A stretch of 64,000 nt of DNA. Origin: CAVVYA01 sp963752345. Its GTDB lineage: Bacteria; Pseudomonadota; Alphaproteobacteria; SMXQ01. Below the pieces are notes generated by a model. It was not told where the DNA came from and ran no database searches. It saw nothing but the letters and a program-made list of their open reading frames with translations. The stretch is taken from assembly GCA_963752345.1 (NCBI GenBank), contig CAVVYA010000017.1:62001-126000 (forward strand), written 5' to 3'. This document shows positions 56,204 to 63,881 of the stretch, one piece after another. Each line of letters opens with the position of its first letter. Position 1 is the stretch's first letter. The position numbers and the translations under genes were made by a program.

Positions 56204-56330
56204 GGCGCACCTGCGTTTGTGGGATTGAATTTACTACGCTATCATAGCAAGCTTGCGCGGCTCATTGCACTCAGGGATTACTATGCCGAAGGGCAGAGGG
56301 AAGTGGGGTATCCCAGTCGCGACCGAGTAG

Positions 56331-56355
56331 AACGCGCATCAAATACGAAGGTTCC
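56331..56355 (-). promoter_or_regulatory. EcfG-type promoter of phyR
   Basis: On the minus strand, GGAAC (56355-56351), 16-base spacer, CGTT (56334-56331), pointing at phyR with a leader of about 120 bases. No such match reads toward nepR. Confidence 0.82.
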
Positions 56356-56483
56356 GTTGCGCTTCGTACGCTGTGCGAAGCGCCGACCACCAGGCGCCGG
56401 ACAGGCAGGGGATCGGTAGAATCTCCGAGGCCGGCGTGCTTGAAAATTGCGGCATTTGGGCAGATAGCCCTTGGGGATGAATA

Positions 56484-56723
56484 ATGGACCCGAAGAAATC
56501 GACAGGTGAACTCGAGGTTTCCCGGGACGTCGGAGAGGCCGGCAAACGCGTCGCTGCCGCGCCGCCCGATATGGCAGCCCAGAAGCCCTCGCCGCCGACC
56601 TATGACTGGTTGGGCCCGAGCTTGCGGCGGATGTACGACGAGGTGCTTAACGAGCCGATTCCCGAGAGCTTCGTCGATCTTCTGCAGCAGCTTTATGATC
56701 GGCAGAAGAAGCGGCAAAGTTAG
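56484..56723 (+). CDS. nepR: NepR family anti-sigma factor
   Basis: A 79-residue protein. The first 40 residues are polar and probably disordered. The NepR helix pair is residues 42-72: WLGPSLRRMYDEVLNEPIPE then SFVDLLQQL. NepR binds EcfG in unstressed cells and is bound by phosphorylated PhyR under stress. In many relatives ecfG follows nepR; here the next gene is a kinase 262 bases on, so the sigma factor must be encoded elsewhere. A GGGGATGA stretch just before the ATG serves as ribosome-binding site. Confidence 0.93.
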   Translation: MDPKKSTGELEVSRDVGEAGKRVAAAPPDMAAQKPSPPTYDWLGPSLRRMYDEVLNEPIPESFVDLLQQLYDRQKKRQS

Positions 56724-56985
56724 TCGCCCTGTCCGCCATCGTGACGCACATCCTGGCGTACGCACCGGCGTGCTAAAGAATGCGGGTTAACTCCGATCGG
56801 CAAAGAGCAGGTTTGGCAACACCGCTGACAATGAAGATCTGCAAATGAACCGGCAATATCGTTCTATCAACCTTCCGGCCATCGTCGGTTGGGCGTCAAG
56901 GCGGCGCGCTTTCGTATCTAGGGCGAACGGCTAGACACCTCCGTCATGGCATATTAGCGCCCCTCGAGGCGATCGCACCCGATAC

Positions 56986-58326
56986 ATGCACATCCTTCTC
57001 ATCGACGATGATCCGAATGACCGCGTGCTGGTGTCGCGACTGATCAAGCACGACCATCCCGATGCCGAAATCTTCCAGGTCGAAAACGCGGCGGACCTCG
57101 CCCGCTACCTCGCACGCAGCCACATCGACCTGGCAATCGTGGACTACTCGCTGGGATGGGGTAACGGCCTGGAGGTATTTCAGCGCATCAAGGCGGCGCA
57201 TCCTGATTGCGGTGCAATCATGTATTCGGGCGCTGCCGGCGAGGATTACGCGGTCGAGGCGATCAAGGCGGGGCTGGACGACTACATCGTCAAGGACGTG
57301 CAACGCCAGCCGCGCCTGCGCACGTCGATCCACGCGCTGTTGGCTCACGGCGAACAACGCCATCAGCTTCGGCTCAGCCAGCAACGCTATGAGGAACTCT
57401 TCCAGCGCGTGACCGTCGGCCTGTTCGAATGCACGGTCGACGGAAAGTTCGAGGACGCCAATCCGGCGTTGCTCTCTATATTGGGCGTCCGTGATCTGGA
57501 GGCGCTTTCGGGACATGGCTTCTTCGATATCTTCCGCGGCGCGAATCTACCCGGGAGCCTGGCCGCGTTGCCCCGGGACGGCATCAGCGACATCCAGGTC
57601 AGCCTGCGGTGCAACGACGGGCGGGAACTCGCGGGCTTGCTCAACGCCTATCCGTCGCGGGAAGGTGAAGATCGCATCCAGGGCGTGCTGACCAATGTCA
57701 CGGCCTTGCAGAAAGCCCTCGATGACAAGACGGTGCTGCTGCGCGAGGTCTATCACCGCGTTTACAACAATCTACAACTGGTCATTTCGCTGCTTGGCAT
57801 GCAGTCACGTCACTTTCAGTCCCCAGAGGTGCAGGAGGGCTTCCGTCAGGTGATGGATCGGGTGCGTTCCTTGTCGCTCGTCCAGCAAAAGTTGCATCGC
57901 ACCGAGCAATATAGCGCGGTCGATTTTTCGTCCTACCTCCGCGATCTCGCCAATTCCCTGGTTTCGCCTGCCAGGGCGTCCGATATCTCCCTCGTATTCG
58001 ATCTCGATCCAATCGAGCTGACGATCGACAAAGCGGTCCCGCTCGGTCTGATTGCCAATGAGCTCCTGATGAACGCCATGAAGCATGCCTTTCCGGACCA
58101 GCGCAAAGGCGAGATCCGCATCGCGTTGGCCAAGAGACAGGGCGGCCGTGCGGCATTTTCGATCGCCGATACCGGCGTGGGCCTGGGCACGACCGACATG
58201 CTGCAAAGCCGAGGCGTCGGCGGACGCCTCATCCAACAGCTCGCCCAGCAGGCCGACGCCAAAGTCACGATGAAATCCGCCGGCGGGTTCGCGGCAGACG
58301 TGGAGTTCCAGCATGGCGAGCCCTAA
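56986..58326 (+). CDS. Receiver-PAS-HisKA_2 sensor kinase
   Basis: A 446-residue cytoplasmic kinase: an N-terminal receiver (LIDDDPNDRVLV, AIVDYSL aspartate near 50, KDVQ lysine region), a PAS domain at about 130-245, and a HisKA_2 histidine-kinase core. The phosphorylation box reads EVYHRVYNNLQL (histidine near 256) where the family has HHRVKNNLQ; the histidine and NNLQ are retained. The ATPase domain has IANELLMNAMKHAFP and DTGVGLG. It overlaps the next kinase gene by 14 bases, and three genes in a row form a signalling operon beside nepR. Confidence 0.9.
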   Translation: MHILLIDDDPNDRVLVSRLIKHDHPDAEIFQVENAADLARYLARSHIDLAIVDYSLGWGNGLEVFQRIKAAHPDCGAIMYSGAAGEDYAVEAIKAGLDDYIVKDVQRQPRLRTSIHALLAHGEQRHQLRLSQQRYEELFQRVTVGLFECTVDGKFEDANPALLSILGVRDLEALSGHGFFDIFRGANLPGSLAALPRDGISDIQVSLRCNDGRELAGLLNAYPSREGEDRIQGVLTNVTALQKALDDKTVLLREVYHRVYNNLQLVISLLGMQSRHFQSPEVQEGFRQVMDRVRSLSLVQQKLHRTEQYSAVDFSSYLRDLANSLVSPARASDISLVFDLDPIELTIDKAVPLGLIANELLMNAMKHAFPDQRKGEIRIALAKRQGGRAAFSIADTGVGLGTTDMLQSRGVGGRLIQQLAQQADAKVTMKSAGGFAADVEFQHGEP

Positions 58327-59458
58327 ATCCGGCGGTGAGCCCTTGGCTTCCAATCTGCATGTGGCCCTCAACGAAAGCGAGGAAAGCCTTAAGCTTCTGA
58401 TCGACAGCGTTCTGGATTACGCCATCTATATGCTGGATCCCGATGGCAACGTGATCAGTTGGAACACCGGCGCGCAACGCCTGAAAGGCTGGAACAGCCG
58501 AGAGATTCTCGGCCGCCACGTGTCGGTCTTCCATCCGGCCGATTCGGTTGCCGCGGGTCGTCCGCAATTTGAGTTGCAGGTCGCACGCGAACAGGGCGTT
58601 TTCCGCGAAGAAGCCCGCCGCCAGCGCAAAGATGGTTCGGAATTCTTCGCCGATATCACGTTGACGGCGCTCTACGACAAGAACCATCAGCTGCGCGGCT
58701 TCGCCAAGGTCACCCGCGATATCACCGCGCGGAAACTGGCCGAGGAACGAATGGCCGATCAGAACAAAGCCCTGCAGTCGGCCAATGCAGAACTGCAATC
58801 CTTCGCCTACTCGGTGGCGCATGACCTGCGGGCGCCGTTGCGCGCCATGCGGGGCTTCAGTCAGGCGCTGATGCAGGACTACGGCACCCGGCTGGACGAG
58901 ACGGGGCTCGATTACCTGCATAGGATTGCCGGCGCCGCGGTGCGGATGGACGATCTGATCGAGGATTTGCTGTCTTATGCGCGGCTCGGTCGGGAAGAGG
59001 TTCCGCTCAAGGCTGTCTCCCTCAATGTGGTCGCGGAAGTGGCGAGGGATCAGGTCTCGCCTCTGGCGCGCGAGACCGGTGGCACCATTGTCGTGGAAGA
59101 CTCCTTGCCGGTCGTGCGCGGCAACCTGACCGTGCTGGTCCAGGTCTTGGTCAATCTTCTCAGCAATGCTTTGAAATTCACCCAACCCGGTGTCGCGCCT
59201 GTCGTCCGGGTCTGGTCGGAAAACGATGGTGATGTCGTCCGCACCTGGGTCGAGGACAACGGCATCGGCATCGCACCGGAGCATCACGCGCGTGTATTCG
59301 AAGTGTTCCAACGGTTGCACGGAATCGGGCAATATGAGGGTACCGGCATTGGACTGGCCGCGGTGCGCAAAGGTATCGAGCGAATTGGCGGCAAAGTCGG
59401 TGTGGAGTCTCGACTTGGAAACGGAAGCCGTTTCTGGTTCGATTTGGCGAAAGGATAA
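58313..59458 (+). CDS. PAS-domain histidine kinase (HisKA type)
   Basis: A 381-residue cytoplasmic kinase. The PAS domain (about 20-140: YAIYMLDPDGNVISWNTGAQ, FAKVTRDITARK) is followed by the HisKA dimerisation helix SFAYSVAHDLRAPLRAM (histidine near 172). The ATPase domain has LSNALKFT, DNGIGI and GTGIGL. The arrangement matches bacteriophytochrome- or Rcp1-linked kinases that use a separate receiver, and such a receiver gene follows after four bases. The first codons overlap the preceding kinase gene by 14 bases. Confidence 0.92.
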   Translation: MASPKSGGEPLASNLHVALNESEESLKLLIDSVLDYAIYMLDPDGNVISWNTGAQRLKGWNSREILGRHVSVFHPADSVAAGRPQFELQVAREQGVFREEARRQRKDGSEFFADITLTALYDKNHQLRGFAKVTRDITARKLAEERMADQNKALQSANAELQSFAYSVAHDLRAPLRAMRGFSQALMQDYGTRLDETGLDYLHRIAGAAVRMDDLIEDLLSYARLGREEVPLKAVSLNVVAEVARDQVSPLARETGGTIVVEDSLPVVRGNLTVLVQVLVNLLSNALKFTQPGVAPVVRVWSENDGDVVRTWVEDNGIGIAPEHHARVFEVFQRLHGIGQYEGTGIGLAAVRKGIERIGGKVGVESRLGNGSRFWFDLAKG

Positions 59459-59462
59459 AACG

Positions 59463-59972
59463 GTGTCGAACTCCGATGGCGGCGTTTTTCTGCTCGTCGA
59501 CGATGATACCAACGACCAAGTGCTGATCCGCCGTTCGTTTCAGCGGGCGCCGACGACGACCCGAATCGTGGCGGTCCACAATGGCGACGAGGCCCTTTCC
59601 TATCTCTCCGGAACCGGCCATTTTTCCGACCGGAAACAATTTCCCCTGCCGGATGCCATTCTGCTCGATCTCAAGCTGCCGCGGCGCTCCGGATTGGAGG
59701 TGCTGACCTGGGTCCGCAAGCATGCCGTGCTGCGCCAGACGCCGGTGATCATCCTGACCTCGTCGTACCAGGAAGACGACGTTCGCTTGGCCTACGATCA
59801 CGGGGCGAATTCCTATCTCGTCAAGCCGGTGGATCTGGACGATCTCGAGACCATGATGGCGCGTGTGGCGGAGTATTGGACGAGCTTGAATCGTCCATCC
59901 GACCTGTCGCCTTCGCCATTTGAAGCGAACGCGGAGTGGCATAGCCGCCGGTCGCCGGACGATGGTGTCTAG
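59463..59972 (+). CDS. Rcp1-like response regulator
   Basis: A 169-residue receiver of the phytochrome-partner class (Rcp1-like), with FLLVDDDTNDQVLIRRSF, phospho-acceptor aspartate in AILLDLKLPRRSG near residue 65, the ILTSS switch and YLVKPVD lysine. No DNA-binding domain. Start is the GTG at 59463, with AAAGGA nine bases ahead; the frame upstream lies inside the kinase gene and is not protein-like. It is the output of the tandem kinases and overlaps the converging metallophosphoesterase gene by four bases. Confidence 0.9.
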   Translation: MSNSDGGVFLLVDDDTNDQVLIRRSFQRAPTTTRIVAVHNGDEALSYLSGTGHFSDRKQFPLPDAILLDLKLPRRSGLEVLTWVRKHAVLRQTPVIILTSSYQEDDVRLAYDHGANSYLVKPVDLDDLETMMARVAEYWTSLNRPSDLSPSPFEANAEWHSRRSPDDGV

Positions 59973-60736
59973 CGCCAGCGGATCGGCTTGCGGCTGACCG
60001 TGGCTCCGCGGTCTTCGCTGAGACGGATCAGATTGACCGTGCGGGCCAATTCGGGCGAGCCGGAGTAGCAGGCTTTGACATCGCCATTGCCGACGCGGGC
60101 GGGTCGATTCCAGTGGCCGAGCGCCACGTAGTCCGCGCCCGTGGCGGCGACTTCCGCGGCGCTGATCAGCCAGGATGGGCGAAAGGGCGTCGTGAGATCG
60201 GGCCGCGCTTCATAGTGGCCGTGGGCTACCGCAATTTGCCAGCGTGTGCGGCGCGCACGGCTGGCAGCCAGCGGCGCCATATCATCATAGTCGCGATGGG
60301 CGCGACCCCAGACCTCCAGGTCGAGATCGTGGAACCTGATGGCATGGCGATGGCTGATGCCGAGCACCGCGACATTGTCGATCGCGGCGAGTTGCGCGCG
60401 ATGGTGCGCGGAGTCCGCCACGGCCGGATCGTGGTTGCCGGGCAAGACGACCACGGGACGGCCGTAACCGTGAAGCAGGTCGGCCGCCCGGTTGATCACG
60501 TCGAGATGAAGCCGGTTGTTCTCGAACACATCGCCCGCCAACACCACCACGTCGGCCGACAAGCTGCGCGCCGTGTCAAGCACGCAGCGCAGCCCCATGG
60601 TGCCGTCGCCGCCATAGGTGTGGGCGGTATAGTCGTCGTCGACGTGCAGATCGGAGCTGTGGACGATGCGGACCGCGGTCTCGCGCAGGGCAGGTGACGA
60701 AGCGCGGCGGCCGTCCTGGCGGCGAGGGTTTTTCAT
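59969..60736 (-). CDS. Calcineurin-like metallophosphoesterase
   Basis: A 255-residue two-metal phosphoesterase. Motifs in order are SSDLHVDDDY, LAGDVFENN, LPGNHDP, VAHGHYE and LGHWN. It resembles the SbcD/Mre11 nuclease-domain branch and bacterial YfcE/ICC-type phosphodiesterases; the substrate is unknown. In the raw sequence it seems fused behind a class II aldolase in one 574-codon frame, but this comes from an inserted base near 60928 upstream. I start at the ATG at 60736 (MKNPRRQDG). Confidence 0.85.
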   Translation of the reverse strand: MKNPRRQDGRRASSPALRETAVRIVHSSDLHVDDDYTAHTYGGDGTMGLRCVLDTARSLSADVVVLAGDVFENNRLHLDVINRAADLLHGYGRPVVVLPGNHDPAVADSAHHRAQLAAIDNVAVLGISHRHAIRFHDLDLEVWGRAHRDYDDMAPLAASRARRTRWQIAVAHGHYEARPDLTTPFRPSWLISAAEVAATGADYVALGHWNRPARVGNGDVKACYSGSPELARTVNLIRLSEDRGATVSRKPIRWR

Positions 60737-60816
60737 GCGTTGCGATCGACTGTTTGGAACGGAAGATCCGTCCGTGGCGGGCGCTGCCGGCGGCTTGGCC
60801 GTCGGCAGCGCGCAGC

Positions 60817-61600
60817 CTAGTTTTGATATTCGGGAAACAAGCGGTCGGCCAGCCGCAGGCAAGCCTTCCAGTCCTTGCCGCCATTGGCGCGCCGGTCGTG
60901 GCCCGCCTCCATCTGGCCTTGGGCGTACTGCCGCGAACTCGGATGAGATCAGCACGATGTTGTCGATGCCGGCCGAGAGTGCGGCGATCTGCCCCTTGCA
61001 CGCGGTTTCCAAAACGTGATGGTCGACGAAGGCCTCGCCGATCGAGCGGCCGCACACCAGCGAGCCGTGATTGCGCAAGAGCGCGATCATCTTGTCGCCG
61101 AGGTCGCGGATCAGCGGCGCGCGCTGCCGCATGTCGAATTCGAAGCCGCCAAAATCGTGATAGGCGACCTTGCCCTCGAAATGCATGGCATGCTGGTTGA
61201 TCGGCAGCAGGCCGTGCTTCTGCGAGGCGACGCCCATGATCGCCTCGGTATGGGTATGGATGGTGGCGTGAATGTCGGCGCGCACCTTGAACAGGCCGGC
61301 ATGAATGATGAGCCCGCCGCCGCGCAGCGGCTCCGCGCCGTCCTGCCGGGGATTGCCCTCGAAATCATACTTGATGAGCGTGGAGGCGGTGACTTCGTCG
61401 AACAGCGATTCGGCCGGCTTGATCAGGAAGGCATCCGGCTCGCCGGGCACGCGGGCGCACAGGTGATTGTGGGCCAGATCGTTGATCCCGAAATGGTCCA
61501 TCAGGCGGTGGGCGGCGGCCAGTTCGAGCCGGGTCTGCCATTCCGCCTGGCTGACCAATTCTCTGAGATTTGGCGAATTCCGTAGTGCTTGCACGCTCAT
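60817..61600 (-). CDS. Class II aldolase/adducin family protein (one-base frameshift)
   Basis: A Zn-dependent aldolase-fold protein of about 260 residues. It has GINDLAHNHLCARVPGEPDAFLI, the zinc histidines in IHTHTEAIMG near residue 108, NQHAMHF and a further histidine in RNHGSLVCGRSIGEAFV. Relatives include L-fuculose-phosphate and methylthioribulose-type aldolases. Removing one base near 60928 restores SEFAQYAQGQMEAGHDRRANGGKDW and a stop at 60817. I use the ATG at 61600 (MSVQALRNS). Substrate unknown. Confidence 0.85.
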
Positions 61601-61800
61601 CGTGGCGGTCTCCCCAAAGGTCCCATACTGACGACGGGTATCTCGATTGATGGAAAAGCCGCTGACCGTAGCATTTCCGGCCCGGGTCGTCACGAGCCGG
61701 AAGGGCGCCAGGCGGGGGGCTGCCGGGCCTTGTGCAATGGCGGGGATTTACGGGACAATCGTCCGCCGTAGTCACACCATGGCGGCCTAGGAGGAGCGCG

Positions 61801-62328
61801 ATGTCTTACACCTTGGAGGAACTCTGCGCCGACTGCCGCGCGATCGTGCAGGGGGCGGCGCGGGTCGAGGATGGTCTGCCGCAGATTGCCGAAAAGCTGA
61901 AACAACTGCTGGCTAATCCAGCCTTCGTCGCGGCGACGTTCGACGATGACATGCCGCCGGGCAAGCGCGTCTTGCATCACGACCCGGTGACCGACGTATA
62001 CGTCATGGCCCATGTGCAGCAAGCCGGCAAAGGCGGCTCGCCGCACAGCCACGGCACCTCATGGGCGATTTATGGCAATGCCCGCGGCCATACGAACATG
62101 ACGGAGTGGCGTCGCGTCAATCCGGACAGCGAGGATCATGCGGTGCTGGAGCCTGCGGAGCGCTACAGCCTGGGGCCCGGCCAGAGCCGGGCCTACGGGC
62201 CCGGCGTCATCCATTCGACGGCTCACCCCGAAACGGCCTGGGTCATGCGCATCACCGGCACCGACCTCGACAAACTGCCGCGATATCACTTCCGGCCTAA
62301 GCGCGACAAGATCGTCGAAAGCGTCTGA
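61801..62328 (+). CDS. Cupin protein, cysteine-dioxygenase-like
   Basis: A 175-residue single-cupin protein. An N-terminal helical part is followed by SPHSHGTSWAIYGNARGHTNMTEWRR near residue 80, which gives the HxH iron ligands. A second half ends with the third histidine in GPGVIHSTAHPE near 138. The layout fits thiol dioxygenases (cysteine/3-mercaptopropionate dioxygenase family), which oxidise thiols to sulfinic acids with Fe(II), though the substrate is unproven. AGGAGG seven bases ahead decides the ATG at 61801. A terminator follows directly. Confidence 0.8.
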   Translation: MSYTLEELCADCRAIVQGAARVEDGLPQIAEKLKQLLANPAFVAATFDDDMPPGKRVLHHDPVTDVYVMAHVQQAGKGGSPHSHGTSWAIYGNARGHTNMTEWRRVNPDSEDHAVLEPAERYSLGPGQSRAYGPGVIHSTAHPETAWVMRITGTDLDKLPRYHFRPKRDKIVESV

Positions 62329-62352
62329 TTCGGTAAATTTTTCGAGAGGGCA

Positions 62353-62398
62353 AAAAATTGGCGCCGCGTCCACGCCGACGCGGCGCCATCTTTTTTTT
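62353..62398 (+). terminator. Rho-independent terminator
   Basis: Strong hairpin ggcgccgcgt / acgcggcgcc with an eight-base loop, followed by atc and eight T. It closes the cupin gene. Confidence 0.92.
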
Positions 62399-62725
62399 GA
62401 CGATTTACGGTCTTCAGTTCAGGCGGAGAACACCAAGCGTTGCTGCAAAAACGGCGGCCCCACTCAATACCAACTCCCACCATGGCACGGACAGATCGAA
62501 CAGCATGTGTGCGTCCCTCCAAAGGCCTTCGCGCCCTCTGAACATCAACGCTCAACACGGGAATTTGTTGCGCTCAGCTGCGCTTCGTACGCGGAACAGG
62601 GGATGCCGCGCGGCCGTTTACCATAAACCTCGCGCCGGCAGGCCCGGGGATGGAGACGTTGCACCTCGGCGTGAGATTCGGCGTGGTGCGACGATGTTCA
62701 CGTAAACAGGGAAGGACCTCTCGAC
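62399..62725. other. Intergenic region holding a stress promoter, no other gene
   Basis: About 330 bases between the cupin terminator and the Q/N-rich gene. It contains the EcfG-type promoter at 62593-62618 and the GGGAAGG ribosome-binding site just before 62726. Short open frames here are not protein-like. Confidence 0.5.
62593..62618 (+). promoter_or_regulatory. EcfG-type general stress promoter of the Q/N-rich protein gene
   Basis: GGAAC (62593-62597), 17-base spacer, CGTT (62615-62618), followed by a leader of about 100 bases to the ATG at 62726. Confidence 0.78.
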
Positions 62726-63013
62726 ATGGCGAACAATCCGCAAAATCCGCAGCAGGGCCAGCAGAATCAGCAGGGCCAGCAGAATCAGCAAGGCCAGCAG
62801 GGCCAAGGCAAGCCAAATCAGCAAGGCCAGCAAGGCCAGCAAGGCCAGCAGGGCCAGGGCAAGCCGGGCCAGCAGCAGCAACAGCCCAATCAGCAGGGCA
62901 ACCCGAAGCAGCAGCAGGGCGACCAGCAGCAGAATCGTCAGCAGCAGCAGGAAGGTGGCAACCGCCAGCAGGAGTCCGATCCGCGCCAGCAGAAACAGAA
63001 TCTCGACAAGTGA
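62726..63013 (+). CDS. Q/N/G-rich low-complexity protein
   Basis: A 95-residue protein made almost only of Gln, Asn, Gly, Pro and Lys in repeats such as QGQQNQQ and QGQGKP. It has a more charged C-terminus (GGNRQQESDPRQQKQNLDK). It has no hydrophobic core, so it is probably intrinsically disordered and soluble. A good GGGAAGG ribosome-binding site precedes the ATG, and an EcfG-type promoter lies 100 bases upstream. The composition recalls hydrophilin-like desiccation or stress proteins, but the role is inferred only. The gene ends before a terminator. Confidence 0.7.
   Translation: MANNPQNPQQGQQNQQGQQNQQGQQGQGKPNQQGQQGQQGQQGQGKPGQQQQQPNQQGNPKQQQGDQQQNRQQQQEGGNRQQESDPRQQKQNLDK
62749..62945 (+). 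repeat. Short tandem repeat tract (cagcagggc/cagaatcag units) inside the Q/N-rich gene
   Basis: Degenerate 9- to 12-base in-frame repeats encode QQGQ and QNQ blocks. Copy number is likely to vary between strains, because such tracts expand and contract by slippage. Confidence 0.75.
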
Positions 63014-63165
63014 AGCGACGGCCGAACGCTCGAGCGTTTTCCGCCGAAGTGGAAACCGGTTCGGCGTAGAAACGCGACTTAATCAAGACTCGGGAACATG
63101 GTCCGATTCCATAGGAGCGGATCATGTTCTCGAAGCCTCTGGCGACCTCCGCCGAGGACGCAAAA

Positions 63166-63203
63166 TAAAAACCCAGCTCTCTTACGGAGAGCTGGGGTTT
63201 TGT
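63166..63203. terminator. Strong bidirectional terminator
   Basis: Hairpin aaaacccagctctc / gagagctggggtttt with a four-base loop, flanked by A and T runs on both sides. It separates the converging Q/N-rich and histone-H1-like genes. Confidence 0.92.
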
Positions 63204-63218
63204 GCGCCGCCGGCCGCC

Positions 63219-63854
63219 TCAGAACTCCAAACCGACCCGCTCGAGCAGTTTCGCGACAGCGCTTTTTCCCCGGCTTCGACGCGCCGGAGCTTTGCGCGCA
63301 CCCGTGGGATTCGCTGCTTTCCGGCCTGCACTCGGTTTGCGTGCGCTCGTCTTGCGGCTCGCGGTTTTGCGCGTGCCCGCCGCGCGCGATGCCGTCTTAC
63401 GTTCCGCTTTGCCGCGCGACGCGCTCTTGCTTGCGCCGGCGTTACGCGCCGATGCCGCGCGGCTCGCGGTCTTGCGGCCGCTGCTTCGTGCCGCGTCTGC
63501 GGGGTCTTGCGTCCGGTGGTCGTGCGCGCAGTGGTTTTACGTGCTGGCGTCTTGCGCGCGGGCGGCCCGGCGCGTGGCCGCCGCCTTGCGTCCGCCTGCC
63601 GCGCGCTTGGTCTTCGACCGTGCGGCCGACGCGCGCCCGCCAACCTTGCCGCCCTTGCGGGCGGAGACGGTGGTATCGGGCTTGCCCCGGCCGGAGCCAC
63701 TCTTGTTACCGCCGCCGCTCTCTTTGTTTACGGTGGCCCAAGCGCGCCGTTCGGCCTCGTTCTTCGAGAGGCCGCGCTTTTCATAGCCTTCTTCGATGTG
63801 CTCGGCTTTGCGCTTTTGTTTGTCGGTGTAACTCGATTTATCCCCGCGCGGCAT
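63219..63854 (-). CDS. Histone-H1-like basic protein with a conserved N-terminal domain (two frameshifts)
   Basis: About 212 residues when repaired. The N-terminal 60 residues (MPRGDKSSYTDKQKRKAEHIEEGY ... AERRAWATVNKESGGG) match a small protein often labelled plasmid stabilization protein in rhizobia. The rest is a Lys/Arg/Ala/Ser-rich tail with GRKTASR-type repeats, as in bacterial histone-H1-like proteins that bind DNA. The frame breaks near 63545 (one extra base) and near 63493 (one base missing). After repair the C-terminus ends AKLLERVGLEF. It may be a nucleoid or stress-linked DNA-binding protein. Confidence 0.7.
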
Positions 63855-63881
63855 GAAACATCTCCTTCGTTCCTGTAGACG

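Noticed and set aside
59969..61693. Aldolase-metallophosphoesterase fusion protein of 574 residues
   Set aside because: The joining segment is the out-of-frame end of the aldolase gene. Removing one base near 60928 restores a normal aldolase C-terminus and stop.
62749..62945. CRISPR-like or VNTR array
   Set aside because: Repeats are short, degenerate, in frame and without spacers; they encode the Q/N-rich protein.
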